Translations under genes and position numbers: made by a program
NCBI GenBank assembly: GCA_004297775.1
Contig: SCUE01000027.1
Span: 1 to 64,000 of the forward strand
DNA length: 64,000 bases
Direction of reading: 5' to 3'
DNA from: Chloroflexota bacterium
GTDB lineage: Bacteria; Chloroflexota; UBA6077; FW602-bin22
Shown: positions 38,768 to 49,277 of the stretch, piece by piece
Layout of the letters: every line of letters begins with the position of its first letter
How positions within the stretch are numbered: position 1 is the stretch's first letter
Notes under the pieces: model-generated
Told to the model about the DNA's origin: nothing
Database searches by the model: none
The model's input: only the letters and a program-made list of their open reading frames with translations

Positions 38768-39940
38768 GTGAAGATTGCGATTGCGACTGGGACATTTCAC
38801 CCGGAGAGCGGCGGACCACCGACCTACCTGCATCGGCTGGGCCAAGAACTGGTCTCGCGCGGCCACGCGGTGCGACTCCTCACGTTCGGCGAGAACTCAG
38901 GCGATCGGTATGTCCACCCGGTCACGCGAGTCTCGCGACGATTGCTACTTCCGGCGCGCTTGATTGCGTACACGGCCCACCTGGCCGGATTGATGTCGTG
39001 GGCGGATGTCACCTACATCAGCGATTACGGACTGCCGGCGGCCGTTCTCGGCACAATCACGGGCCGTCACTATGCGCTCAAGATCGTCGGCGACTTCGCC
39101 TGGGAATCGGCCGTTCGACGCGGCTACGTCCCGTCGAACACGAGCATCGACAACTTCCAGACAAACCCCGGTCGATCGATCCGCGTCGCGGCACTGCGGG
39201 GGATCCAGCGGTTCTACGCGTCGCGGGCGCGAGAGATCATCGTACCCAGCCGGTACCTGGCCGACCTCGTCGCCGGATGGGGCATGGCCAAGGAAAAGAT
39301 CCACGTCGTCCACAACGCGGTCGATCTCGACGCGTACAACGCGCCGATCGGTCGAGAAGAAGCCCGAACGTGCGCCGGCGTCGCCGGACCGACGATCCTG
39401 ACGATTTGCCGGCTGACGGCGTGGAAGGGTCTGCACTTCATCCTGCCAGCGTTGGCAGAGCTTCGGGCATTCCCGGACGCTTGCCTTCTCCACTGCGGCG
39501 AAGGTCCCGAAGAGGCGGCGCTGCGGGAGTTGGCGGAATCACTTGGATTGGCCGATCGCGTGCGCTTTCTGGGTCGCGTCGCGCGCGATGAGATCCTGAC
39601 CTACCTCCGCGCGGCCGACGTGTTCGTTCTCTACTCCGGATACGAGGGCTTGCCGCACGTCGTACTGGAAGCGATGGCGGCTGGGACACCGGTGATCGTC
39701 TCCGACCGGGGTGGCAACGTCGAAGTCGTATCCGACGGCGTCACCGGTCTGGTCGTGCCGTACGAACGCGCCGACCTCCTCGGCATGGCGATCGAAACGG
39801 TCCTGACGGATCGGACCAGCGCGGAGCGGCGCGCGATCACAGCTCGCGACTTCGTCGCTGAGCGGTTCAGTTGGCCGCGATTGGTCGACCATACGCTTGG
39901 GATCATCGAGCGGACCGCCATGGTAAGGTCCGCCCGATGA
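38768..39940 (+). CDS. GT4-family glycosyltransferase
   Basis: MKIAIATGTFHPESGGPPTYLHRLGQEL; ILTICRLTAWKGLHFILPALAEL; SGYEGLPHVVLEAMAAGTPVIVSDRGGNVEVV. Confidence 0.92.
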   Translation: MKIAIATGTFHPESGGPPTYLHRLGQELVSRGHAVRLLTFGENSGDRYVHPVTRVSRRLLLPARLIAYTAHLAGLMSWADVTYISDYGLPAAVLGTITGRHYALKIVGDFAWESAVRRGYVPSNTSIDNFQTNPGRSIRVAALRGIQRFYASRAREIIVPSRYLADLVAGWGMAKEKIHVVHNAVDLDAYNAPIGREEARTCAGVAGPTILTICRLTAWKGLHFILPALAELRAFPDACLLHCGEGPEEAALRELAESLGLADRVRFLGRVARDEILTYLRAADVFVLYSGYEGLPHVVLEAMAAGTPVIVSDRGGNVEVVSDGVTGLVVPYERADLLGMAIETVLTDRTSAERRAITARDFVAERFSWPRLVDHTLGIIERTAMVRSAR

Positions 39941-40593
39941 ACGACGACGAGGCTCGACGTCACGGCCGCGTCATCACCGACGACAACGTCGGCCCACTAC
40001 TCGTCGGGATGGCTCGGGGCATCGCCCAGGGCCTGAGCGTCACGATTCGACACTTCATTTCGACGTTTCGCGATAGCTGGCGCGGCGTTCCCGGGACGAG
40101 TGCGGGCGCCGAGCCATTTACTCAGCACCCGCGAGACGAGGGGCTGTTCACCGTTTCCTATCCGGAGGCGCGTCTGGCCGTGCCCGAGAACTTCCGGTAC
40201 CTCCCGGTCCTTCTTTTCGATGACGACACGAACAAGATCCGCTGCACCAGTTGCGGCATCTGCGCCAAGGTTTGCCCGCCACAGTGCATCTGGATCGTTC
40301 GGACCAGCGGGCCCGATGGCAAGCCGATCCCCGAGCCGGCCGCTTTCACGATCGACGCGTCGATCTGTATGAGCTGCGGCTACTGCGCCGAGTACTGTCC
40401 GTTCGACGCGATCAAGATGGACCATCGGTACGAACTGGCGACGACGGAGCGCAAGCAGACACTCCTGCACGAAAAGGAGTCGCTACTCGTTCCGGTCTCG
40501 TACTACGCCAAGCTGCACCCGACCGACTTCGCGGCCGAGGAAGCCGAGCGACTGGCCAAGGAACAGAAGGATCGCGAGAAGGCTACGGCCTGA
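39937..40593 (+). CDS. nuoI: NADH-quinone oxidoreductase subunit I (2x[4Fe-4S])
   Basis: CTSCGICAKVCPPQCI and CMSCGYCAEYCPFDAIKMDHRYELA motifs; ATG at 39937 overlaps the GT4 TGA. Confidence 0.9.
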   Translation: MNDDEARRHGRVITDDNVGPLLVGMARGIAQGLSVTIRHFISTFRDSWRGVPGTSAGAEPFTQHPRDEGLFTVSYPEARLAVPENFRYLPVLLFDDDTNKIRCTSCGICAKVCPPQCIWIVRTSGPDGKPIPEPAAFTIDASICMSCGYCAEYCPFDAIKMDHRYELATTERKQTLLHEKESLLVPVSYYAKLHPTDFAAEEAERLAKEQKDREKATA

Positions 40594-42487
40594 CGTCCAC
40601 CTGAAGTCGCGCGATCACGTCGAACCAGGTCACCTGCTCCATCACGAGGCCAAACGCCTCGTCGACCAGCTCTGGGACCAGCGGATAGCGAACGAGCACG
40701 TCGAATGTCGCCGTCTCACCGGGCGAGATCACCTCCTCACGAGGAACCGTCACCCGACTCGGACCGTGCCACCACGCTGGGTGGAACAGGACGCTCGCCC
40801 GTCCGCGCGGCGCCACCGGCGCCAGACGCAGTGGTCGAGCGCCATCGCGACGCCAGGTCTCGATGCCGGCATTTCGAAACCGGATCACGTGCCAGCCGAT
40901 CGTGCCGGCACGCGCGCGAGTCGGCCCCTCGACACGCGGATCGTCCGCGACCCAATGCGGCACCGGCAGCACCCTGAGTGTGCAACTGAACTCACCGCCC
41001 GGAACGCGGCCGCTCGGTCCGACCAGGCCAAATCGCGCCACGTAGTCGCCGGGTGAATCCGGGAATCGAACCAGGAAGCGCGGAAACGCGGATGACCCGG
41101 GCAGGACGGGTACGGTCGCAACGTCACCGACGATCGTGCCGCCACGCCATTCACCGAACACCTGGAATGGCGCGCTATCGCCGATCGCGGAGAGCCGAAT
41201 CGCCGCGCCCGGCGTGGCCGCCCAGGTGTTGCCACCGATGTTGACGATCCGCGCCTCTGCGCGAGCGATCGTGCCCGCGTAGGCCGGTGACGGGCAGGAC
41301 AGGTCGCGTATCGCGGCGCGCATTGGGAACGATCGGGCGGCATCGCGCACCGCGAGTCCGGCGTCGAGCAAGCCGGCGCCAGTGTCTCGGTCGCGGCCCG
41401 GCTCACCGATGTCGCGCGCAGAGCGAATGAGGCGATCGCGAACCGCTTCGGCCGACTGCCGCCGATCGGTCGAGAGGGCGAGAGCCGCAACGCCCGCGGC
41501 GATCGGCGCGGCCGCGGAGGTGCCGGCGATCGAGCCGAACCGGGCGCCCGGAAGCGGTCCCGTCAATCCCGATCGCTCCCCGCCATCGTTCGCGCCACCG
41601 GGCGCGAGCAGCGCGATGTCATCGCCGACGCGCGAATAGGCGGCCCGGACCATGTCGCCCGTCGCCGCGCCCACCGCGAGCACGCCAGGATAGGCCGCCG
41701 GGAAGATCGGCGCGTCACCGCTGGCGTGATTGTTGCCCCCCGCGGCCACGACCAGGACGTTGCGCTCGCGGGCATACGAGATCGCCTCGCCAAGCGCCGG
41801 ATTGTCCGCCGCCAGGCCAAGGCTGAGGTTGACAATCGCCGCCCCGTGATCGACGGCGTAGAGAATCGCGCGGTAGACGTCGAAGACGCGGATAACGCCG
41901 TCGGCGTCGTCGGTCTTCAGAACCAAGACCGTGACGTTCGGCGCGACACCGACGACGCCGACGCGATTCGGCGGCGCCGCGATCAGGCCGGCGACGTGGG
42001 TGCCGTGGCCGGCTCGATCGCCGAACGGCACGCCGGCGAAACTCGGCCCAATGATGAGGTGCTCCGGACGATCCGGGTGATCCAGATCGAGGCCGGAATC
42101 AACGACCGCCACGATTACGTCGGGATCGCCCATCGTGAACGACCATGCGTCGTCGACGCGAATATGGTCGAGATGCCACTGCCGATGCCGAAGCGGCTCG
42201 CTGCCCGGATCCTGGACGGCCTGTCGCCGCATTTCGGGATTCGACGCGATCCAGCGTACCCCGGGTCGGGATGCCCAGGCGACACGGGCCGATCCCGAGT
42301 CGTCATCCGAAATGCGCAGAACGGCGGTGCCGCGCGGTCCGCGCGCGACCTCCGACCCGGCATCGACCATCGCCGCGAGCGGACGATCGACCCCGACGAG
42401 CAACTCCTCAGCCGCAACTGACGACGCCAGCGCCACCCCGGCCAGACCCGTAAGCAACGCGCAGACAAAACGCCACGCCAGAGACAT
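40583..42487 (-). CDS. secreted S8-family (subtilisin-like) serine peptidase
   Basis: Signal peptide; Asp motif VIVAVVDSGLDLDHPD, His motif GHGTHVAGLIAA, Ser motif GTSAAAPIAAGVAALAL. Confidence 0.92.
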   Translation of the reverse strand: MSLAWRFVCALLTGLAGVALASSVAAEELLVGVDRPLAAMVDAGSEVARGPRGTAVLRISDDDSGSARVAWASRPGVRWIASNPEMRRQAVQDPGSEPLRHRQWHLDHIRVDDAWSFTMGDPDVIVAVVDSGLDLDHPDRPEHLIIGPSFAGVPFGDRAGHGTHVAGLIAAPPNRVGVVGVAPNVTVLVLKTDDADGVIRVFDVYRAILYAVDHGAAIVNLSLGLAADNPALGEAISYARERNVLVVAAGGNNHASGDAPIFPAAYPGVLAVGAATGDMVRAAYSRVGDDIALLAPGGANDGGERSGLTGPLPGARFGSIAGTSAAAPIAAGVAALALSTDRRQSAEAVRDRLIRSARDIGEPGRDRDTGAGLLDAGLAVRDAARSFPMRAAIRDLSCPSPAYAGTIARAEARIVNIGGNTWAATPGAAIRLSAIGDSAPFQVFGEWRGGTIVGDVATVPVLPGSSAFPRFLVRFPDSPGDYVARFGLVGPSGRVPGGEFSCTLRVLPVPHWVADDPRVEGPTRARAGTIGWHVIRFRNAGIETWRRDGARPLRLAPVAPRGRASVLFHPAWWHGPSRVTVPREEVISPGETATFDVLVRYPLVPELVDEAFGLVMEQVTWFDVIARLQVDVRP

Positions 42488-42605
42488 GTCGCGGTGACAT
42501 CCGGTTGCGGGCTAGCGGTCGCACGGCTGCCTGCCGCCGATCGCCGCGCTTGTGGAACGACGATTCTTGGAGGGCCGTTACACACGAGCTGGACAGCGGA
42601 GGTGC

Positions 42606-45098
42606 TTAGCGGTCGCACTCACCCATGTTGATGTCGATCGTGCCGAAGATGGCGATCGCGTCGCCGACCTTGTGGCCCCGCAGCATGTCCTCGAGCGCGC
42701 TCAGGTTGATGAAACTGGGCGCCCGGACGTGGTAGCGGTAGGGGTTCGGGCCGCCGTCTGAAACGACATAGAAGCCCAGTTCGCCCTTCGGCGCCTCGAT
42801 ACGCGCGTAGGCATCGCCTCTCGGCACGCGGACCTGCCAGAGCTTGCGTCCGACCTGGATCTCGCCTTCGGGGATATCCCGCATCGCCGCCTGAAGGATG
42901 CGCAGGCTCTGGCGCGCCTCGGCCAGGCGAACGAGGTACCGGTCGTAGTTGTCGCCGTTCTTGCCGACTGGAATGTCGAAATCGAAACGGTCGTAGATCG
43001 AATACGGCTCGGCCTTCCGAACGTCGTACGGGACACCCGAAGCTCGCAGTACCGGTCCCGTAATGGACGCGTTAATGGCCGCCTCTCGACTCAGCACGCC
43101 AATTCCGATCGAACGCGATACAACGATCTCATTGGTCGTGAGGAATCGATCGAGTTCATCGATCTTTCGTGGCAGCCGATCGAACACGATCGTCCGGCAG
43201 TGATCGATCCAGTCCGGCGTCACGTCCCGCGCCACGCCGCCGAATCGCATGTAATTGCACATCATCCGCGATCCAGCCACGGCTTCGAAGAGGTCGAGGA
43301 TGTGCTCGCGCTCCTCGAACGCGTAAAGCGCCGGGGTGAAGAACGCGCCGAGATCGTTCAGGTACGTGCCGATCGCCAGGAGGTGATTCACGATCCGCGT
43401 CAACTCGACGACGATCACGCGCAGGTACTCGGCGCGCTCGGGCGGCTTCGTTCCCAACAGCTTCTCGACCGCCAGCACGTAGCCGAGGTTGTTCGACATC
43501 GACGAGATGTAGTCGAGGCGATCGGTGAACGGGATGTTCATGATCCAGGCGTTCCGCTCGCCGATCTTCTCGTGGTTTCGATGCAGATAGCCGAAGACGG
43601 GTTCGACGCCGACGATTGACTCGCCTTCAAGCGTCATCACCATCCGGAAGACACCATGAGTCGAAGGATGATGCGGACCGAAGTTCACGATGAAACGCTG
43701 GCCGAGCCGATCGCCGTTGCAGTTGAGACCGGCCTTCAATTCCACGGCGTCGACGACACGCTCTTCGTCGGTGCCGGTGAGGACATCGGCCAGATCCCAT
43801 TCGGCCGGGTACCGCACATTCCGGCCAAACGGAACGCGGTCTTCCTGTCGGACGAAGTTCCCGTCCGGCCACCGCGCATCGAACGGCTTCTTCTCGCCTT
43901 CAAAGTACGCCTCGTGGTAGTCCTTCCGGAGCGGGAACCCGGCAAAACCTTCCCACAGCAAGATTCGGCGAGGATCGTGGTGCCCGATCGGCTTGATGCC
44001 GAACATATCCCAGACTTCGCGTTCCTGCAGACTGGCGCCGCGCCACACGTCCTCGACCGACGGTATCTCGGCCGCGTCGCGCGGCAGATACGCCTTGAGG
44101 ATCAGCGGTGGCCCGATGCGACCGGTTCCGTACAGGTGGTAGATGACCTCGAATCGATCGGCGTAATCGGCCGCGGTGACGCTGCTGAGCATGTCCCAGC
44201 CGAACTGATCGCGGAGAGCGCGGCACGTCCGAACCAGATCGCTCACTTTGACGTAGCCAGACACGCCGTCCTCGCCGGCAAGCTCCGACCCAAGCGCGGC
44301 CTTGAGCTCGGCGAGATCATCCGCCAGCGCACCTTCTTGCGCCGCGATCGAGACGAGTCCACTGCGCGGCTGGGGCCAGTCTGGCTTGGTCGGCCGCGCG
44401 GGACGGCGCTCGGCGACTGGTTCAGGCGCGACCTCCGAACCTGCCTCGGTCGGGGGCGCGTTCCGCCGCGCCTCGAGCCGCGCTTTGATCTCTTCGAGTT
44501 GATCGAGATCGACCAGATCCGGACCGAAAAGAGGCACCGGCGCGTCGATGCGCGGCCGACCTGGCCGAGTCATCTCGCCGAAGGACTGTCCGTCGATCTT
44601 CGCCTGCAGCTTCAAGATACCAAACAAAAGGGCTTCCGGCTTCGGCGGACAACCCGGCACGTACACGTCGACCGGAATGAACTCGTCGATTCCAGATACG
44701 ACGTTGTACCCCTCCTTGAAGGGTCCACCGGAAATCGCACAGGCGCCCATCGCGATGCAGTACTTCGGCTCGGGCATCTGATTCCAGAGTCGCACGATCT
44801 GCGGCACCATCTTCTTAGTGACGGTTCCGGGCACGATCATCAGGTCGGCCTGACGCGGGCTGGCGCGCATGACCTCCATGCCGAAGCGTGACAGGTCGAA
44901 ACGAGACGCGGCGGCCGCCGCCATCTCGATGAAGCAGCAGGCCGTGCCAAACATCAGTGGCCAGAGCGACGAGCGCCGGCTCCAGTTGTAGGTGCCATCC
45001 AGCACACGTTGAAGGACACCTTGCTGCGCCAGATCCTTGATGCGCGCGGTGCTGCTCAGAAGCACCGTGTTGTTCACTTCGTCCGTCCGTGTCGTCAC
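42606..45098 (-). CDS. nuoBCD: NuoB-NuoC-NuoD triple fusion of respiratory complex I
   Basis: NuoB part ([17 protein letters not shown]...[42 protein letters not shown]), NuoC part ([17 protein letters not shown]...[10 protein letters not shown]...[16 protein letters not shown]), NuoD part ([25 protein letters not shown]...[19 protein letters not shown]) in one uninterrupted ORF. GTG start near 45098 is my choice. Confidence 0.93.
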   Translation of the reverse strand: MTTRTDEVNNTVLLSSTARIKDLAQQGVLQRVLDGTYNWSRRSSLWPLMFGTACCFIEMAAAAASRFDLSRFGMEVMRASPRQADLMIVPGTVTKKMVPQIVRLWNQMPEPKYCIAMGACAISGGPFKEGYNVVSGIDEFIPVDVYVPGCPPKPEALLFGILKLQAKIDGQSFGEMTRPGRPRIDAPVPLFGPDLVDLDQLEEIKARLEARRNAPPTEAGSEVAPEPVAERRPARPTKPDWPQPRSGLVSIAAQEGALADDLAELKAALGSELAGEDGVSGYVKVSDLVRTCRALRDQFGWDMLSSVTAADYADRFEVIYHLYGTGRIGPPLILKAYLPRDAAEIPSVEDVWRGASLQEREVWDMFGIKPIGHHDPRRILLWEGFAGFPLRKDYHEAYFEGEKKPFDARWPDGNFVRQEDRVPFGRNVRYPAEWDLADVLTGTDEERVVDAVELKAGLNCNGDRLGQRFIVNFGPHHPSTHGVFRMVMTLEGESIVGVEPVFGYLHRNHEKIGERNAWIMNIPFTDRLDYISSMSNNLGYVLAVEKLLGTKPPERAEYLRVIVVELTRIVNHLLAIGTYLNDLGAFFTPALYAFEEREHILDLFEAVAGSRMMCNYMRFGGVARDVTPDWIDHCRTIVFDRLPRKIDELDRFLTTNEIVVSRSIGIGVLSREAAINASITGPVLRASGVPYDVRKAEPYSIYDRFDFDIPVGKNGDNYDRYLVRLAEARQSLRILQAAMRDIPEGEIQVGRKLWQVRVPRGDAYARIEAPKGELGFYVVSDGGPNPYRYHVRAPSFINLSALEDMLRGHKVGDAIAIFGTIDINMGECDR

Positions 45099-45105
45099 GA
45101 TTCCC

Positions 45106-45951
45106 TCACTGCGCCGCAATTCGCGCTCGCGCAGCCGCCAGGTGCTGGCTGATGGCTTCACGATCGGGTGCGCTCATAGCGATGTCCAGGTACCGCGCGA
45201 GCGCGGCCTCGGCCTCGCGCCAGCGACGAAGGCGGGCCAGGATCAACCCACGATCGCGGACGACATCCGGCGTCGCCAGCACGATCTCCATATCCTCGGC
45301 GACGCGCAGCGCGCGATCGTACTCCTCGCGCTCTTTGAAGACGCGGAACAGGTTATTCAAGATGCGCCGCGCCCATTCCGCGATTGAAACTGCTCTGAAT
45401 GAGTGTTCAGTCCACGCGATTCGCCGCCCCGAGTTTCGTTCGGCGAGCTCGCGAGCCGTGGCTTCGGTAATGATCGCGCCGCCGGCGGCAACGTCGACCA
45501 GCGATAGACCGCCGCTATCGCGGTAACCGAGCATGAATCGCGCCGGCACACCGATACCGACCATCGGGAAGCCGACTCGGCGCGCGATCTCGTGGTAGAC
45601 GACGGAGAGCGTGACCGGGATTCCAAGTCTTCTCGCTAGGACGTCCGTGAGATAACTATTACGTGGTTCGTAGTAATCGTTCACATCGACGCGAAAGCCA
45701 GCCTCGCGGCAGATCGTCTGACTCAGGCTGGCGACGATCCCCGACGGTCCTTCGTCGCCGGTTAGGCGATCGCGCACACGTTGGGCGAGTTCTTCGAGCG
45801 TGTCCTCGGTCGCGGCGACGTCAACCGTGCCGTACTCGCGCGCGGCAATCGCCAAGGCAATTCGGTCGAGGCGACCTTCGTCGCCGGCGCACACGAGCTC
45901 CTCAGCGATCGTGCCGAGTCGCTCCACGTCAGGTTTTCGCATCGCGCTCAC
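45106..45951 (-). CDS. SirB1-like transglutaminase-family protein
   Basis: [52 protein letters not shown] plus C-terminal repeat helices. Confidence 0.85.
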   Translation of the reverse strand: MSAMRKPDVERLGTIAEELVCAGDEGRLDRIALAIAAREYGTVDVAATEDTLEELAQRVRDRLTGDEGPSGIVASLSQTICREAGFRVDVNDYYEPRNSYLTDVLARRLGIPVTLSVVYHEIARRVGFPMVGIGVPARFMLGYRDSGGLSLVDVAAGGAIITEATARELAERNSGRRIAWTEHSFRAVSIAEWARRILNNLFRVFKEREEYDRALRVAEDMEIVLATPDVVRDRGLILARLRRWREAEAALARYLDIAMSAPDREAISQHLAAARARIAAQ

Positions 45952-47096
45952 CAGGACGGATCAAGTTGCAGAAGGATAGACGCCAACGCGGCCGTGATGG
46001 CACGAACATCTCGAATCATTTCGATAGCCGAAATAGTACGTGTCGGCTGCACGTGTTCGAGCAAATCGAGCACGACGTAGCGGTCGACGATCTCTGGCCG
46101 AACGGCGGCGAACATCGACCGCGTGTGTGTCGACGGCACGAGCGGATCCGACCGATCGACCATGAACAGCGTTCGCGCGCGCAATCGGTCCGCCGATTCA
46201 ATCGGCGACAGCCGCCGGAGGTAGCCGGACAGATCGTCCGGCAGCGCGGCGACCGCCGTTGACGCCGCCTGCGGGTTGGTCGCGCGCAGCACGTTCGCGA
46301 CCGCTCGGCCTGCCAGCGATTGCGGTTCCTCTGCCACTTCGCCCGCCTGGGCGATCGACTCAAGGATCACTCGATCGTCGGGATTCGCGACCGCGTCGGT
46401 CAGGGCCTTGAGGAAGACCTGTCGCGACACATCGTGCGGCTCCCACGGGACCCAACCTCGGTCCGTCCACGCGTGCTGGCTCTGCATCTCGATCGCGAGT
46501 AACCGCGCGTCGGCGAAGCCACCGATCCAGGCCACGATTCGCACGCGTTCGGCGATCTCCGGCTCGGTCGCGGCGTTCGCGGCCAAGGATGCGCCAGCCG
46601 AGAATCCGAAGAAACCAATTCGCCCGGGATCGACGCGCGGCTGCGCGCTCAGCCATTCCCAGGCCGATGCCAGGCGTCGCGGCTCCGCCGTCTCGATGCG
46701 ATCGGCCATCAGCGCATCGCTTTGAACGACCAAGACGGCCAGACCGGCGCGACTCAACGCCGACACAAATCGGACGACGACCGGGTCGAGCTTGTCGAGC
46801 GGATGGACTCCCAGCGTCACGACCAGACCGCCGACGTTGCTCGTGCCGGTCGGCACGTACAGGTCGGCGTCCATCCCCGGGAGACGGTGCTTGGTCCGTG
46901 TCGGCTCGCCCGAGATGAGCACAAGCGGACTCACACCCAGCGACAGGATGTCGGGCAGCGCGAGTATTGTGACCGCGGTCGCCCGCGCGGGAGGCCAGAA
47001 GCAGACGACGAGCACGATTGCAACAATCCCCGCGCCGACACGCACTGGCGCATCGTACGCCGCCGGCACGATCGGTCCGTGTCGCGCGACAATCAC
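45948..47096 (-). CDS. alpha/beta hydrolase (dienelactone-hydrolase-like), membrane anchored
   Basis: VGAGIVAIVLVVCFWPPARA TM; IGFFGFSAGASLAANAA nucleophile elbow. Start approximate; track ORF to 47258 overlaps the divergent gene. Confidence 0.75.
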   Translation of the reverse strand: MIVARHGPIVPAAYDAPVRVGAGIVAIVLVVCFWPPARATAVTILALPDILSLGVSPLVLISGEPTRTKHRLPGMDADLYVPTGTSNVGGLVVTLGVHPLDKLDPVVVRFVSALSRAGLAVLVVQSDALMADRIETAEPRRLASAWEWLSAQPRVDPGRIGFFGFSAGASLAANAATEPEIAERVRIVAWIGGFADARLLAIEMQSQHAWTDRGWVPWEPHDVSRQVFLKALTDAVANPDDRVILESIAQAGEVAEEPQSLAGRAVANVLRATNPQAASTAVAALPDDLSGYLRRLSPIESADRLRARTLFMVDRSDPLVPSTHTRSMFAAVRPEIVDRYVVLDLLEHVQPTRTISAIEMIRDVRAITAALASILLQLDPSW

Positions 47097-47115
47097 ACAC
47101 CTACACAGCGTCGCA

Positions 47116-48375
47116 ATGGAGGTGATCGTGGCCGAACTCGCTCTGCGCGGCGGACAACCCGTGCGCACGATTCCATTCCCCGACTCGATCGTGCATGACG
47201 AGCGCGAAGAGGAGCAGGTCCTCGAAGTCGTGCGCTCCGGCAACTGGGGCGGCGGCATCGGCGCGAAGAAGAACGCGGCTCTGGCCGAACTGTTTGCGCG
47301 ACAGCAGGATGCCGCCTACTGCATTCCCGTGTCCTCGGGAACCGCCGCGCTCGAGGTCGCTCTCGAAGCGCTCGGCGTTGGCCCCGGCGACGAAGTGATC
47401 GTTCCTGCCTACACCTGGATCGCGACGCCACTTTCGGCGCTCAGCATCGGCGCCCTCGCGGTGTTCGCCGACGTCGATCGCGCCACCTTCAACATCGATC
47501 CGGCCGACATCGAGCGCAAGATCACGCCACGCACGCGCGCGATCGTGCCGGTCCATTGGGGCGGGCGGCCCTGCGACCTCGACGCGATTATCGAAATCGG
47601 AACACGCCACGGAATCCCGATCCTCGAAGACGCGGCCCAGGCCCACGGCGCGAAATGGCGCGGACGAGGTGTCGGCGCGATCGGGGCGGCTGGTACGTTC
47701 TCCTTTCAGCAGAGCAAGACGATCACCGCTGGCGAGGGCGGCGCGATCACGACAAACGACGCGGCAATCGCCGAGCGCGCGGCCTCGATCGCCAACTGCG
47801 GCCGCATTCGGCCCGAGGACACCCATCTGACCGAGAACCCGCTCGGACACAACTACCGGCTGAACGAGCTTTCAGCGGCCCTGCTCCTCGCCCAGCTTTC
47901 GCGCCTCGACGAACTGGCCGATCGTCGTGACGCCAATGCGCGCGTCCTCGACACCGAACTCGGATCGATCGCAGGGCTCCGCACGCGCCCGCGCGACGAG
48001 CGGATCGACCGGTCTGCGCAATACCTGTACCTGTTCCGCTACGACCCAACGGGCTTCGGTGGCCTCTCGCGCGACGAGTTCGCCCGCGCGATGCAGGCCG
48101 AGGGTATCCCGTGCTTCGCTGGGGCGGGTTCGCTCGTGTATCGGTCGCCTCTGTTGAACGCCACGCCGAGGAACACGGCCGCCCTTCTCTTGAGCGATCG
48201 CCCGATCGACTACCGGCAAACGCGTTGTCCCGAGGCCGAACGGCTCGCCGCCGAGGCGCTGTACGTCCCTCATCGCGTGCTCATGGGCACATCGCTCGAT
48301 GTCGCAGACGTTATCGCCGCCGCCAGGAAGGTGCAGGCGCACGCCAGCGAGCTGGTTCCGGCGACCGTGCGCTGA
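47116..48375 (+). CDS. DegT/DnrJ/EryC1/StrS-family PLP aminotransferase
   Basis: ALRGGQPVRTIPFP, VSSGTAALEVALEALGVGPGDEVIVPAYTWIATPLS, EDAAQAHGAKWRGRGVGAIGAAGTFSFQQSKTITAGEGGAI. Confidence 0.93.
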   Translation: MEVIVAELALRGGQPVRTIPFPDSIVHDEREEEQVLEVVRSGNWGGGIGAKKNAALAELFARQQDAAYCIPVSSGTAALEVALEALGVGPGDEVIVPAYTWIATPLSALSIGALAVFADVDRATFNIDPADIERKITPRTRAIVPVHWGGRPCDLDAIIEIGTRHGIPILEDAAQAHGAKWRGRGVGAIGAAGTFSFQQSKTITAGEGGAITTNDAAIAERAASIANCGRIRPEDTHLTENPLGHNYRLNELSAALLLAQLSRLDELADRRDANARVLDTELGSIAGLRTRPRDERIDRSAQYLYLFRYDPTGFGGLSRDEFARAMQAEGIPCFAGAGSLVYRSPLLNATPRNTAALLLSDRPIDYRQTRCPEAERLAAEALYVPHRVLMGTSLDVADVIAAARKVQAHASELVPATVR

Positions 48376-48388
48376 ACCCGATCATCCG

Positions 48389-49216
48389 TTGACGCAGATT
48401 CGTCTCCTCCTCGTCGATATCGATGGGACGCTCCTCGGTCGCGGACACGGCGGCCCGACCGCGACCGTGCGCGATGCGATCGCGCGAGCACGGAGCCGCG
48501 GCGTCACAGTCGCGCTGTGCACCGGCCGTCCGATGAATTCACTCCGCCGGGTCGCCGCCGACCTCGATCTTCCCGGTCCCCACATCGCATTCGACGGAGC
48601 ACTTGTGGAGGACGACGATGGCTCACCGATCCTTCGCCGACCGATCGATCACGGTTCCGTCCGCGCACTTCTACGTGCCGCCCGCGAGCAAGATCTGTGT
48701 TTCGAGATCTACCACGACCACGCACATTATGTCGAGAAACTCTGGCCGGAGGCCCTCGCGCACGCTGATCTCATCGGCGTCTCGCCGCTCGTGGAACCGC
48801 TCGATGCCCTGCTCGACGAATCCGCGGAAGGCGACATCATCAAGAGCCAACTCATCGCCGACGGTGACGAAGCCGGGCAACGCATTCGCGAAATCGAAAA
48901 CCTGGGCCTGCCGCTCCGATTTGGCTGGGCAAAGCCGCCCCCCGGGCACCGCGCGCTCGACTACGTCAACGTCACCCATCCGTCGGTCGACAAAGGCACG
49001 GCGGTCGCGGCGTTGCTTGCGTCGAAAGGCATCGCGCGCGATCGCGTCCTCGGGATCGGCGATGGCCCGAACGACGCGCCGCTCTTGCGCGCCGCCGGCA
49101 TTGGCGTCGCGATGGGCAACGCCGCGCCGGAACTCAAGGCGATCGCCGATGCCGTCGTCGCCGATGTCGATCACGATGGGCTCGCCGAGGCGATCGATCG
49201 TTTCGTTCTCGCGTAG
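48389..49216 (+). CDS. HAD-superfamily Cof-type phosphatase
   Basis: IRLLLVDIDGTLLGRG, VALCTGRPMNSL, VLGIGDGPNDAPLLRAAGIGVAMGNAAPELKAIADAVV. Confidence 0.9.
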   Translation: MTQIRLLLVDIDGTLLGRGHGGPTATVRDAIARARSRGVTVALCTGRPMNSLRRVAADLDLPGPHIAFDGALVEDDDGSPILRRPIDHGSVRALLRAAREQDLCFEIYHDHAHYVEKLWPEALAHADLIGVSPLVEPLDALLDESAEGDIIKSQLIADGDEAGQRIREIENLGLPLRFGWAKPPPGHRALDYVNVTHPSVDKGTAVAALLASKGIARDRVLGIGDGPNDAPLLRAAGIGVAMGNAAPELKAIADAVVADVDHDGLAEAIDRFVLA

Positions 49217-49277
49217 CCTCGGCGCCCGCTTCACACCTGCGTCGCGGTGTTTCGGCGTCGTGATAGCCTGACGCACG

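Noticed and set aside
40583-42487. S8 subtilase as a possible mycosin (MycP) for the T7SS-like locus
   Set aside because: No C-terminal TM anchor visible, about 9 kb away and separated by unrelated genes on mixed strands; better read as an independent secreted subtilase.
43656-44891. 411-aa plus-strand ORF opposite nuoBCD
   Set aside because: Antisense shadow ORF; the opposite frame carries conserved NuoB/C/D motifs.
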